64,000 nt of DNA from CAWBRT01 sp963819175 (GTDB lineage Bacteria; Acidobacteriota; Terriglobia; Terriglobales; Acidobacteriaceae), in contig CAWFVJ010000018.1 of NCBI GenBank assembly GCA_963819175.1, forward strand, positions 1 through 64,000, in the 5' to 3' direction. Shown in pieces: positions 17,921 through 26,295 of the stretch (positions within the stretch are counted from its first letter, which is position 1; each line of letters starts with the position of its first letter). The position numbers were made by a program, and so were the translations under genes. The notes beneath the pieces are model-generated. The model made no database searches, was not told the DNA's origin, and saw only the letters and a list, made by a program, of their open reading frames with translations.

Positions 17921-18697
17921 ATGCCGCTCACGACACAAGCAGAGAAGAAACTGACGCTCGAGATTACGGGCTCCGTGGCCCGGATTACGCTCAACAATCC
18001 TCCGCTGAACGCGATTGACCCGGAGATGAGTAGCGCCTTGCGCGATTACTTGATTGCGCTGGAGCAAAAACCGAACGTCACGGCAATCGTTTTCGCCGGC
18101 AACGAACGGGTTTTCTCCGCCGGAATGGATGTTGCCTCGCTTGCGCCGCAGACATTGGAGGCGACGCTGAACAAGTTCCACGCCGTGGTGCGCGCCTTGG
18201 TGGCGACTTCGAAGCTCACCATCGCAAGTGTGCGCCGCCATTGCCTTGGCGGGGGAGCTGAGCTGGCGTTGGTGTGCGATATCGTTTACGCCGGCAGCGA
18301 TGCCATTTTCGGGTTTCCGGAGATCAAACTGGCCGCGTTTCCGCCGGTGGCGATGGTAGCGCTGTCAGCCATCGTCGGGCAGAAGCGCGCAGCGGAACTT
18401 CTGTTCACCGCCCGCAGCCTCACAGCATCGGAGGCACTTGCCGTGGGGCTGGTGAACGAAATCGCCGACGATCCCGAGACGCTGGTTGCCGAGTGTCTAC
18501 AGCGGGTTTCACAATTGAGCCCAGCCGCGCTACGCATCGCAAAGAAGGCTTTTTACGGTTGGGAAGCAATGCATTTCGAAAAAGGACTAATGCGCGCCGA
18601 GGAAATTTACCGCGAGTATGTCACACGCAGCGAAGATGGTAAGGAGGGCATTCGCGCATTCATCGAAAAACGCCGCCCGAATTGGACGGGCAAGTGA
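17921..18697 (+). CDS. Enoyl-CoA hydratase/isomerase family protein
   Basis: A 258-residue crotonase-fold enzyme acting on acyl-CoA. The oxyanion-hole strands are VFSAGMDVASL and the HCLGGGAELALVCD segment. The two catalytic Glu positions of true enoyl-CoA hydratases are not both obvious, so a specialised isomerase or hydrolase is possible. The frame is open far upstream inside tolC, but homology begins at ATG 17921. No Shine-Dalgarno is present. TACAGT at 17908-17913 lies 7 nt before the ATG, suggesting a leaderless mRNA. Confidence 0.85.
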   Translation: MPLTTQAEKKLTLEITGSVARITLNNPPLNAIDPEMSSALRDYLIALEQKPNVTAIVFAGNERVFSAGMDVASLAPQTLEATLNKFHAVVRALVATSKLTIASVRRHCLGGGAELALVCDIVYAGSDAIFGFPEIKLAAFPPVAMVALSAIVGQKRAAELLFTARSLTASEALAVGLVNEIADDPETLVAECLQRVSQLSPAALRIAKKAFYGWEAMHFEKGLMRAEEIYREYVTRSEDGKEGIRAFIEKRRPNWTGK

Positions 18698-18887
18698 GCG
18701 GTGTTCGCATGCAGGCTCGAAAGCCGCGCCTGGAGCGGTAAAAGCTCAATCACGAATTCCCGGCTGAAATTTTTCTTGACTGACCATGTTCTTGCAACTA
18801 GCGAGCAGTCAGAGGGTTACGAATTTGGATGCCTGACTCGTAAGTTTTTGTCACAAAAACTGGCAATAATTTCGTACAATAGAAAAC

Positions 18888-19130
18888 ATGGCAACAGGCT
18901 GGGAAAGTAAATCAGTTCTAGAGCAACAACTCACAACACAATCCCTAACCGAAATAGAAAAAGAACGAATCTCACGCGAAAAAGCAGTACGCACTCGCGA
19001 ACTGCAAACTCTTAATCTGAGTTGCGCTCGCGTGAAGGAACAACTGGAGCGTTCGCAAAGTCCGCGCTACAGTGAACTCCTGCAGCGCGAACTCCATCAC
19101 TTGGAGAGAGAGTTGGCCCGCAAGCGGTAA
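18888..19130 (+). CDS. Small coiled-coil protein (80 aa)
   Basis: The 80 residues are almost entirely charged and helical, with heptad-like spacing from about residue 10 to 78 (EIEKERISREKAVRTRELQ, then RVKEQLERS and LHHLERELARKR). There are no cysteines to bind metal apart from one, and no membrane segment. The start ATG is 7 nt after TACAAT (18875-18880), another probable leaderless start. A terminator-like hairpin follows at 19165-19191. Function unknown. Confidence 0.6.
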   Translation: MATGWESKSVLEQQLTTQSLTEIEKERISREKAVRTRELQTLNLSCARVKEQLERSQSPRYSELLQRELHHLERELARKR

Positions 19131-19164
19131 GACCGCGCAGCGCCTGCGCGCCACTGTAGCCGGG

Positions 19165-19195
19165 AGGCGGGCTCAGTGTCGCGTCCCGCCTGTTT
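19165..19195 (+). terminator. Rho-independent terminator after the coiled-coil gene
   Basis: AGGCGGG (19165-19171) pairs perfectly with CCCGCCT (19185-19191) across a 13-nt loop and is followed by GTTTT. It sits 35 nt after the preceding stop. Confidence 0.6.
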
Positions 19196-19417
19196 TGAAG
19201 GGCGTAGGCCGTCGGTGTCGAATGCCGCCTGCGAACATCGTTGCTGGTCTTAGTTGGCGCCTTTCCTCACCACCGGTTGTCCTATTGGTGGTGTTTTCAC
19301 CCGCAAAGTGGTATTTTCTTGAGAGCTGAGCTTGGTTCATCACCATCGAGAGTGATGACGGTCACAGGCACGCTGTGTGCCTCCGGAGCACAATCTACCG
19401 GCCCAGGGGGTATTTGT

Positions 19418-19606
19418 ATGCCAGTTCTGATTATAGGAGTCGTTTTCCTTGTGCTGTTTCTCATCATGGGCGTGATGAGCCTGACCGCAGTTGCCAGCGA
19501 GCACCGCTTCCAGCGGGAAGTCGACGAGTACAAACGGGCCACCGGGATTCCGACGAACGGGAACAACGAGACTGCCGGTCTGAAGTCCGCGGCCGCCGGA
19601 CGCTGA
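19418..19606 (+). CDS. Small single-pass membrane protein (62 aa)
   Basis: ATG 19418 has AGGGGG at 19405-19410, the best start in a longer open frame. Residues 3-27 are one hydrophobic helix (VLIIGVVFLVLFLIMGVMSLT). A short charged tail with HRFQREVDEYKRATGIP follows. It looks like a real but uncharacterised small membrane protein. It lies between the coiled-coil gene and the molybdate operon, with no shared promoter evident. Confidence 0.5.
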   Translation: MPVLIIGVVFLVLFLIMGVMSLTAVASEHRFQREVDEYKRATGIPTNGNNETAGLKSAAAGR

Positions 19607-19779
19607 TGCCGATGTGCGATCTCTGTTGGCCAACCGACGACGCCTGCTGTGCAAGCGAGTAGCCCTGCCTACCATGCCGTGCCCAAACGGTAATTCAATT
19701 CGATAACATCTCCCAGCGCCTACCAGTCTTCCATCGACACTGTTTGACAAGCCTATTCGTATCATTGCACTCTGAGTAG

Positions 19780-20607
19780 ATGGGCCTGAGCTTCATTCTG
19801 AAGTCGTTGCGAATGGCGGTGAGCGGATTTCTTTGTATTACGATGCTGGTTCTTCCGGCGGCCATTGCCGCGCAATCGCCTGCCGCGCAGTCGCCGCGCA
19901 TTACGGTCGCCGCAGCCGCCGATCTGAATTCCGTGTTGCCGGATATCGCTGCCGCCTTCGAGCACACCGCGGGCATTGGGGTCCAGCCGGTCTTCGGATC
20001 GTCGGGAAACTTCTATGCCCAAATTCGCAATGGAGCCCCCTTCGACGTGTTTCTCTCGGCCAATCTCGACTATCCGGAGCGGTTGGCTCGTGAGGGTTTT
20101 GCCGTACCCGATTCGCTGTTGCGCTATGCGCGTGGAACGCTGGTGCTCTGGGTCCCGAATCGCTTGGGACTCGATCCGGCGCAAGGATTGCAACTGCTGC
20201 TCCGTCCCGAGGTACATAAGGTGGCGATGGCAAACCCCGCTCACGCTCCTTATGGGCACGCTGCGGATGCCGCGTTGCGCTCCAGCGGCCTGTATGACAA
20301 AGTGAAGCCCAAGCTAATTCTCGGGGAGAACATCAGTCAGACCGCGCAGTTCGTTCAATCCGGCAATGCCGAGGCCGGTTTGCTCGCGCTCTCGCTGGCG
20401 AGAGGCCGGCTGATGGAGTCTCAGGGGAAATACTGGACCGTTCCTGATTCGCTTTATCCTCCGCTGGACCAAGGCGCGGTGCTGCTGAAATCGGCGGCGC
20501 ACCAGGCGGCAGGCCGCAAGTTTCTGGAATTCCTCGCGGGCGCTCAGGGACGCGAGATTCTGGCGCGCCACGGTTTTCGTCTGCCCTCCGGGGAGGGCGG
20601 TAAATGA
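19780..20607 (+). CDS. modA: Molybdate ABC transporter substrate-binding protein
   Basis: Captures molybdate in the periplasm for ModBC. The 275-residue protein has an uncleaved-looking N-region of 10 residues, then a signal peptide (about 11-31). The ModA core starts ITVAAAADLNSVLPDIAAAFE and includes the oxyanion-contact segment FGSSGNFYAQIRNGAPFDVFLSA. Later conserved parts are AMANPAHAPYG and GENISQTAQFVQSGNAEAG. It overlaps modB by 4 nt. A consensus TTGACA is at 19744-19749, but no good -10 stands at the right distance, and I see no molybdenum-cofactor riboswitch. Confidence 0.93.
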   Translation: MGLSFILKSLRMAVSGFLCITMLVLPAAIAAQSPAAQSPRITVAAAADLNSVLPDIAAAFEHTAGIGVQPVFGSSGNFYAQIRNGAPFDVFLSANLDYPERLAREGFAVPDSLLRYARGTLVLWVPNRLGLDPAQGLQLLLRPEVHKVAMANPAHAPYGHAADAALRSSGLYDKVKPKLILGENISQTAQFVQSGNAEAGLLALSLARGRLMESQGKYWTVPDSLYPPLDQGAVLLKSAAHQAAGRKFLEFLAGAQGREILARHGFRLPSGEGGK

Positions 20608-21287
20608 ATTTGCCCGCCCTAGCGGTCACACTGAAGCTGGCGGCCATTGTCGCCGTGCTGCTCATGATTGTGGGATTGCCGCTAGCGTGTTGGCTGGCGT
20701 TCTCCCGCTGGCGATGGAGGTTTCTGCTGGACGCGGTTGTAGCCATGCCGCTGGTGTTGCCGCCGACCGTGCTCGGCTTTTACTTGTTGGTGGCCATGGG
20801 ACCGCAAAGCCCGCTCGGGGCGTGGTACACGAAGTGGGCGGGGCATTCGCTAGCGTTCACCTTTGAAGGGCTGGTTGTCGGTTCCGTGATCTACAGTCTG
20901 CCGTTCGCCGTGCAGCCGATTGCAGCTTCGTTTTCGGCAGTCGATCCGGAGCTGATTCGCGCTTCCGCAACTCTCGGGGCTTCGCGCTGGCGCACCTTTT
21001 GGCGAGTGATCGTGCCGCTTTCCGGGCCGGGCATCTTTACCGGCTTCACATTGAGTTTTGCGCACACGCTGGGCGAATTCGGCGTGGTTCTCATGATCGG
21101 CGGCAACATTCCCGGGGTGACCCAGACGATCTCGATTGCCATTTTCGACGACGTGCAGGCGTTGGACTATGCCTCGGCGAATCATGCCGCGCTGCTCTTG
21201 CTGGTGCTATCGTTCGTCATGCTTTCCGTGATTTACGGCTTCAATCGGCGCCGACGCAAGCCGCCGCATACGTGGGCAATCCGGTGA
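20604..21287 (+). CDS. modB: Molybdate ABC transporter permease
   Basis: A 227-residue inner-membrane permease with about five or six TM segments. The EAA loop reads ASATLGASRWRTFWRVIVPLSGPGI, which docks on ModC. FAHTLGEFGVVLMIGGNIPGVTQTISIAIF is the strongly conserved ModB segment. ATGA overlap with modA and GTGA overlap with modC show a translationally coupled operon. Confidence 0.94.
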   Translation: MNLPALAVTLKLAAIVAVLLMIVGLPLACWLAFSRWRWRFLLDAVVAMPLVLPPTVLGFYLLVAMGPQSPLGAWYTKWAGHSLAFTFEGLVVGSVIYSLPFAVQPIAASFSAVDPELIRASATLGASRWRTFWRVIVPLSGPGIFTGFTLSFAHTLGEFGVVLMIGGNIPGVTQTISIAIFDDVQALDYASANHAALLLLVLSFVMLSVIYGFNRRRRKPPHTWAIR

Positions 21288-22441
21288 GCGGCGGCCGAGA
21301 CGATCCCACTCCTGGACCGCCGCCGAGGAATCTCTCGCTCTCGACGCGCCTCAAACTGCACATGGGCGCGTTCGCGCTCGAGGTCGCTTTCGAGCTTTCA
21401 GCCGGGATCACGATTCTTTTCGGAGCCTCCGGCGCGGGCAAGACAACCCTGTTGAACTGCCTGGCCGGACTGCTGGAGCCGGAATCGGGAAGCCTCACCG
21501 TCGATGGCCGTGTGCTCTACGATTCCAGCGCGGGAATCGACGTGCCAGTGCAAGAGCGGCAGGTGGCATATCTCTTCCAGCAGCTTGCGCTGTTTCCTCA
21601 TCTCAGCGTGCAGCAAAACGTCGAGTACGGGCTGGCTGAACTGGACAGGCGAGAGCGCAGGCTCCGAGCGCAGGCGATTCTGGAAAGGTTTGGCATTGCG
21701 GGATTGTCGGGGCGGCGTCCCAACGAAATCTCCGGCGGCGAGCGGCAAAGAACGGCGCTGGCAAGGGCGCTGGTGCGGGAGCCGAAATATCTGCTGCTCG
21801 ACGAACCGCTTACCGCGCTCGATGCCGCCACCAAGGGCGCCATCATCGATGACCTGCGGCGCTGGAATCGTGAAAGTCACGTGCCTGTGCTCTACGTCAC
21901 GCACGATCGCTCGGAGGTCTTTGGTCTGGGCGAGCATCTGCTCGTGCTCGACCATGGCCGCATCGTGGCGGCCGGAACGCCCTATGAAGTGTTGGAAGAG
22001 TCGCGCCGTGAGTTCATTGCATCGCTGGCGGGCTTTGAGAATCTGCTTCGCGCAAGGGTCGAAAGCGAGCACCCGGAGGCGGGGACGATGACCGTTTCCC
22101 TGGGAGAAACCGGCGTGACGCTGGTATGTCCCCTGCATCGCGGCGAACAGGGCATGGCGGTCAGAGTTGGCATACGCGCCGGCGACATTATGGTGAGCCT
22201 GGACAGGCCCGTGGGGCTGAGCGCAAGGAACAATCTGCCTGCCACCATTCGCTCTTTGCGCCGCATGGATGTGCTGATAGAGGCATACATCGAAGCAACG
22301 GGCACTGCCCATGGCGCGCCGCCGGTGCCATTCCGAGTGCACCTCACGAGCGGCGCTGTCGACGCTTTGCACCTGCGTGAAGGGCAGCAGATCTACATGG
22401 TGATCAAGACTCACTCCTGCCGGGTGATGCACGATGGATAG
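21284..22441 (+). CDS. modC: Molybdate ABC transporter ATP-binding protein
   Basis: The 385-residue ATPase powers molybdate import. GTG 21284 overlaps the modB TGA and is the natural start. The much longer open frame runs through modB. Walker A GASGAGKTT, signature ISGGERQR, Walker B YLLLDEPLTALD and H-loop VTHDRSE are all canonical. The C-terminal third contains the TOBE (molybdate-binding/regulatory) region ending in VIKTHSCRVMHDG. The stop lies 12 nt before a 40-nt palindromic repeat shared with the convergent murB. Confidence 0.93.
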   Translation: MSGGRDDPTPGPPPRNLSLSTRLKLHMGAFALEVAFELSAGITILFGASGAGKTTLLNCLAGLLEPESGSLTVDGRVLYDSSAGIDVPVQERQVAYLFQQLALFPHLSVQQNVEYGLAELDRRERRLRAQAILERFGIAGLSGRRPNEISGGERQRTALARALVREPKYLLLDEPLTALDAATKGAIIDDLRRWNRESHVPVLYVTHDRSEVFGLGEHLLVLDHGRIVAAGTPYEVLEESRREFIASLAGFENLLRARVESEHPEAGTMTVSLGETGVTLVCPLHRGEQGMAVRVGIRAGDIMVSLDRPVGLSARNNLPATIRSLRRMDVLIEAYIEATGTAHGAPPVPFRVHLTSGAVDALHLREGQQIYMVIKTHSCRVMHDG

Positions 22442-22453
22442 GGCCCGAATGGC

Positions 22454-22493
22454 GGCCCATATTTGCGGAGCCGCAGGCGGAGCTAATGTGGGG
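22454..22493. repeat. 40-nt palindromic repeat, copy 1, between modC and murB
   Basis: Begins GGCCCATATTTGCGGAGCCG and ends AGCTAATGTGGGG, with complementary ends (CCCACATT/AATGTGGG type). It matches the reverse complement of 60813-60852 at 38 of 40 positions. It contains the murB stop codon and can serve both convergent genes as a terminator. Confidence 0.8.
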
Positions 22494-23664
22494 TTGTTTC
22501 CGTGCTGAAACCGACGAAGACCGGCTCCGGTTCGAGCTCGATGCCAAATGCATCGCGCACCTTCGCCTGCACCAGATTCTTCAGCTTCAGCAGATCGGCG
22601 GCCGTTGCGCCTCCGCGGTTCACCAGCGCCAGCGCATGTTTGCCTGAGACAGCTACGGGCCCGAGTTGAAAGCCCCGGCACACGCCCGAGTGCTCTACCA
22701 GCCAAGCCGCCGGAATCTTTACGAGTCCATCGCCAGCCTCGAAGCTCGGAACCCGGAGGCCAGGCGGGGCCGGGGTCCCCAGCAACGGCCTGTTTTGCTG
22801 TTGTTGGGGTGGAGGACACTCCTTTGAGATACGACGCGCGGCTTGGTCAGGCTGTGCGGTCGCAGCAAACGGCTCTTTGGCCTCATAGCGTTCCACAATT
22901 CGCTGGTAGTGGGCTTGCGTGATGAGCGGATTCTTAAAGAATGAACCCGCACTCCGCGAGTCGGGCTCCGCATCCTCTACCACCATGGCTTTGCGCCGCC
23001 GGATCTCGAGCACAGCTTGCCGCACCTGTGCCAACGAAGGCTGCGCGGCGTGCTCGCCGAGGCGCGCCTTGAGATCCGCATAACGCAAGCAGGGCGCGCC
23101 TCCGGGACGCAGCGCAAATGTCACGCGCAGAATCATGTAGCGCCCTCGGTCGGTGGTGTTGAAGCGGCTGCCGCGATAGCAAAAGCCGCAGTCTTTGTTC
23201 TCCAAGCTGACGAACTCGAGAGTGTTGAGATCGAGCGCCTGCACGTTGCGAATTGTTTCGGAGACATCTTGCCCGTACGCTCCCACGTTCTGCACCGGCG
23301 TTCCGCCCACGGTGCCTGGAATGCCGCTCAGGCATTCGACTCCGGCGCATTCCTCGGCTACAACATGCTCGACAAACTCATCCCAACTGGTTCCTGCCCC
23401 AGCGTGGTAGAGGATTTCATCCTTCGACCGCCGTCGCTCGATGCCGGCATTCGCGATGCGCGCTACCAGTCCCGGCCAGCCCTCGTCGGAAACAACCAGG
23501 TTGCTGCCGCCGCCGAGAATGAATAGCGGTTGATCGTACTCGCGAGCCCAGAGGACGGCCTCAAGCGCATCGTTGTCCGTCCGCACGTTGACGAAATAGC
23601 GCGCGGGCCCTCCGATGCCGAGGGTGGTCAAGGGCGCAAGTGGAATGTTCTGGAGAATCTCCAT
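22483..23664 (-). CDS. murB: UDP-N-acetylenolpyruvoylglucosamine reductase
   Basis: Reduces UDP-GlcNAc-enolpyruvate to UDP-MurNAc with FAD and NADPH in peptidoglycan synthesis. The 393-residue protein has the FAD motif LGGGSNLVVSDEGWPGLV, the SGIPGTVGGTPVQNVGAYG segment and the catalytic Ser in RSAGSFFKNP. A Pro/Gln-rich insert of roughly 45 residues (about 275-320) splits the family core before GDGLVKIPAAWLVEHSG and coincides with a DNA hairpin repeat. The start ATG at 23664 has TAAACT 7 nt upstream, so the message is probably leaderless. The last codons and stop come from the intergenic repeat. Confidence 0.92.
   Translation of the reverse strand: MEILQNIPLAPLTTLGIGGPARYFVNVRTDNDALEAVLWAREYDQPLFILGGGSNLVVSDEGWPGLVARIANAGIERRRSKDEILYHAGAGTSWDEFVEHVVAEECAGVECLSGIPGTVGGTPVQNVGAYGQDVSETIRNVQALDLNTLEFVSLENKDCGFCYRGSRFNTTDRGRYMILRVTFALRPGGAPCLRYADLKARLGEHAAQPSLAQVRQAVLEIRRRKAMVVEDAEPDSRSAGSFFKNPLITQAHYQRIVERYEAKEPFAATAQPDQAARRISKECPPPQQQQNRPLLGTPAPPGLRVPSFEAGDGLVKIPAAWLVEHSGVCRGFQLGPVAVSGKHALALVNRGGATAADLLKLKNLVQAKVRDAFGIELEPEPVFVGFSTETTPH
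22777..22815. repeat. Hairpin repeat inserted in frame within murB
   Basis: CCCCAGCAAC (22777-22786) and GTTGTTGGGG (22800-22809) pair over a 13-nt loop and are followed by TGGAGG. The 14-mer TGTTGGGGTGGAGG also occurs in scpA at 41689-41702. The encoded residues are the extra PPPQQQQNR stretch absent from ordinary MurB. Confidence 0.6.
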
Positions 23665-23702
23665 TGCCGACAGTTTACATCGTGTTGGACCCGCGGAGCC
23701 GG

Positions 23703-25097
23703 CTACTTCCGTTGGGCCTTCAAACGATCCAGCAGGTCCTGAGCGGGCTTGAAATTTGGTGCGATCCGCAGCACGTTGTTCAGTTGGTCTTGCGCTCGTT
23801 GTTGGTCGCCGTTCAAAACCAGCGCCAGCGCGAGGTGGTAATTTTCGTCCAGCGAATTGGGCCGGGCCTGTACCGCTCTCGTGAAGGCCTGCACAGCCTC
23901 CGGGTAATTGCGGCGGGCCATCTGCGCGAGACCCAGGTTGTAGTACTTGTCCGGATCGTCGGGATCGAGCGAAATCGCCTTCCGGCACGACGCGGCGGCA
24001 TCGTCGAACGAGCGCATTCGCAGGTAAACAACGCAGGTTTCGCTGTAGGCGTCGGCAAAGTCCGGCTTCAGTTCGACGGTGCGCTTGAATTCCTGCAAAG
24101 CTTTGTCGAGTTCGTTCCGGCTCAGATAAATGTGGCCGAGAAAGAAATGCGCGTCGGGGCGATTTGGATCATCGCGCAGCGCGCGTTGCACGCCAAGCAA
24201 TGCCTGTTGCTGATTGCCCGATCGCAGCGCCCGCTCCGCGGCGGCCAGCACCAGTTCGTTTCTGTTCCGCCGGCGAGCGAAGGCAGCCGCGGATATCAGC
24301 AGAACGGCCACCAAAGCAAAGACCACGTACGAGCGCAAGACTCCGGCTCGCTGCGGCGGGCCGGACATAGCATCGGGTTCCGGTTCGCGCACCGGCCCGC
24401 TGGGAAGCAGCCATCCCAGGATCGCTCCGGTAATGAGCCCTCCCAAGTGCGCGGAATTATCGATGTGAGCGGCAGCGGCGCCGAACGCAATGTTGTAGAA
24501 AACGAAAACCGCGATGCTGGTCAGATGGCCGCGCATGGCGGTGCGCAGACGCTGGTTGCGCTGAAAGGCGAGCGCCGGCAGCAACGCTCCAGCGATGCCA
24601 AAAATTGCGCCCGAGGCGCCGACCCCGACCACTGCCGTGTGCCACCACGCGCTGGCGATGCTTCCGCCCAGTGCGCAGTACAAGTAGAGCAGGACGAAGT
24701 TGCGGCGTCCAAACAACAGCTCGGCCAGGATGCCGAGGTTCAGAAACGCCCACATGTTCAGTGCGATGTGGAGAACATTGGCGTGGAGAAATGCCGAGGT
24801 GAGCAGCCGCCACCATTGTCCGCCGAGGGTTAGAGGTCCGAAGTTGGCTCCCCACAAGATCAGCTTGTCCGGGCTGGGAGAGGTGGAGCGAAGGGAGATC
24901 ACCATTGCCAAGAACACCAACACGTTTATGGCGATGAGGATGGCCGTTGGAGAATGAAGCCAGAAGCTCAGCGGAGGGCGCCGGGGTGCGACTCGTTGCT
25001 GCTGAATTGCGGCCAGCTCCTGTCGGCAAGCGGGACAGAGCATATCCCCAGGTGTCGTGGGTTCGAAAGCTCGCCGGCAGTGTGCGCACTCCTGCAT
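23703..25097 (-). CDS. Rhomboid-family intramembrane protease with zinc ribbon and TPR repeats
   Basis: A 464-residue inner-membrane protein with three parts. Residues 1-27 form a zinc ribbon (CAHC, CPAC). Residues about 45-240 hold six TM helices with the rhomboid motifs HANVLHIALNMWAF, the catalytic Ser in GASGAIFGI and the His in HIDNSAHLGGLITG. After another TM helix, residues about 285-460 hold four or five TPR repeats. Rhomboids cleave substrates within the membrane. The TPR tail probably recruits partners or substrates. Neighbours (murB, lipoprotein) give no clear role. Confidence 0.88.
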   Translation of the reverse strand: MQECAHCRRAFEPTTPGDMLCPACRQELAAIQQQRVAPRRPPLSFWLHSPTAILIAINVLVFLAMVISLRSTSPSPDKLILWGANFGPLTLGGQWWRLLTSAFLHANVLHIALNMWAFLNLGILAELLFGRRNFVLLYLYCALGGSIASAWWHTAVVGVGASGAIFGIAGALLPALAFQRNQRLRTAMRGHLTSIAVFVFYNIAFGAAAAHIDNSAHLGGLITGAILGWLLPSGPVREPEPDAMSGPPQRAGVLRSYVVFALVAVLLISAAAFARRRNRNELVLAAAERALRSGNQQQALLGVQRALRDDPNRPDAHFFLGHIYLSRNELDKALQEFKRTVELKPDFADAYSETCVVYLRMRSFDDAAASCRKAISLDPDDPDKYYNLGLAQMARRNYPEAVQAFTRAVQARPNSLDENYHLALALVLNGDQQRAQDQLNNVLRIAPNFKPAQDLLDRLKAQRK

Positions 25098-25122
25098 GAG
25101 TTAGACCAGTTCCTAGACTGCT

Positions 25123-26295
25123 CTAGTTGGCGGCCGGCAGCATCTTGAACGCAATACCGTTCGGCTGCATGCCGGTGGGGATCATCGTGAACAAACGTTG
25201 TGGCGGTTTTTGAATCTTCTTATCGCGGCGCACATCGAGCCGTAGCACCGAGACATCACCCGACCCCGTATCCGCCACAAACAGCAGTTGTTCGTCGGGC
25301 GTCAACACCATTCGGTCCGGTTTGCTGCCTACCGGAACGCTCACCAGCAGTTTTCGGGTGGGCACATCAAACACAGCGACGGAGCTCGATCGCAAGTTGC
25401 TGACGTAGAGCAGGCTGCTGTCGCCGCTGAAAACTCCACTCACGGGACTATGACCGGCGAGAAAACTCTCACTGACTTCATTCGACGTGGTGTTGATGGC
25501 CGAGATCGTATCTGCTTCAAAGTTGCACACGAATAGTTCGCCGCCGTCCGGTTTCAGCATGAGGCTGACCGGAGTCCCGCCAACCCGAAGCAGCGTCAGC
25601 AGCCGTTTGTTTCTCAGGTCGATGGCTGCAATCTGATGCGATGCGGTGCAAGCCACAAATGCCTTGCTGCCATCCGCCAAGATGGCAATATCCTCCGGAT
25701 TCTCGCAGACCGGAATGGTCGCCTGCAGATCGAGTTTCTGCGCGTCGATCAACGAGACGGCATTTGCGCCACGCGAGGAGACGACAACCAACTTGCCATC
25801 CGGCGACACCCGCGCCAATCCGGGCTGGTCCGGAACCGGTATATTGGCGAGCAACTGACGGTTCTGTAGATTCAGTGCGGTAACCGTATTCGATCCGGCA
25901 TTGGCGACGAACGCGCGCGTTCCGTCCGGCGTTACGGAAATCGAGTACGGGCTTCGTTGCACGGCCATCGTCGCCACCAGTTGATTGCTGCGCGCGTCGA
26001 TGACGCTCACCGAGCCCGAATCCGAGTTCACGACGTAAACTTCGCTCTTGACCGGGTTCGGGGTAACTCCCGTCGGATTCTTGCCCACATTCAGGGTTCG
26101 GAAGGGCGCGAACGAAGCGGTATCGATGACGGTTACCGTGTCGCTCTTGCCGTTGCTCACATAAACAAAGCCTTGCGTAGCGGGCGAAGTTTTCCTGCAT
26201 CCCAGGCAGGCAAGCAGCACCATGCAGATGGCGGCAAGCGCAGCCAGATCGAGCCGTGCTGGCCGGGAGGCGAATAAACGTTCGTCGCTGATCAC
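25123..26295 (-). CDS. YVTN/NHL-type beta-propeller lipoprotein
   Basis: A 390-residue exported protein. GTG 26295 overlaps the DAHP synthase TGA (GTGA) and starts a signal peptide whose lipobox is near residue 28 (LLACLGC), so it is probably lipid-anchored. The rest is a run of about seven 42-residue repeats, each with a GFVYVSNGKSDTVTVIDTAS-like pattern, forming a beta-propeller. Such proteins bind ligands or partners and the exact role is unknown. The coupling to aroF looks positional, not functional. An upstream longer frame is unsupported. Confidence 0.82.
   Translation of the reverse strand: MISDERLFASRPARLDLAALAAICMVLLACLGCRKTSPATQGFVYVSNGKSDTVTVIDTASFAPFRTLNVGKNPTGVTPNPVKSEVYVVNSDSGSVSVIDARSNQLVATMAVQRSPYSISVTPDGTRAFVANAGSNTVTALNLQNRQLLANIPVPDQPGLARVSPDGKLVVVSSRGANAVSLIDAQKLDLQATIPVCENPEDIAILADGSKAFVACTASHQIAAIDLRNKRLLTLLRVGGTPVSLMLKPDGGELFVCNFEADTISAINTTSNEVSESFLAGHSPVSGVFSGDSSLLYVSNLRSSSVAVFDVPTRKLLVSVPVGSKPDRMVLTPDEQLLFVADTGSGDVSVLRLDVRRDKKIQKPPQRLFTMIPTGMQPNGIAFKMLPAAN

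Noticed and set aside
19607..19779. Molybdenum-cofactor riboswitch or ModE box before modA
   Set aside because: The leader has no recognisable conserved elements of either; only a TTGACA without a matching -10.
23640..24833. Long plus-strand open frame opposite the rhomboid gene
   Set aside because: GC-rich shadow of a clear minus-strand gene; no motifs.
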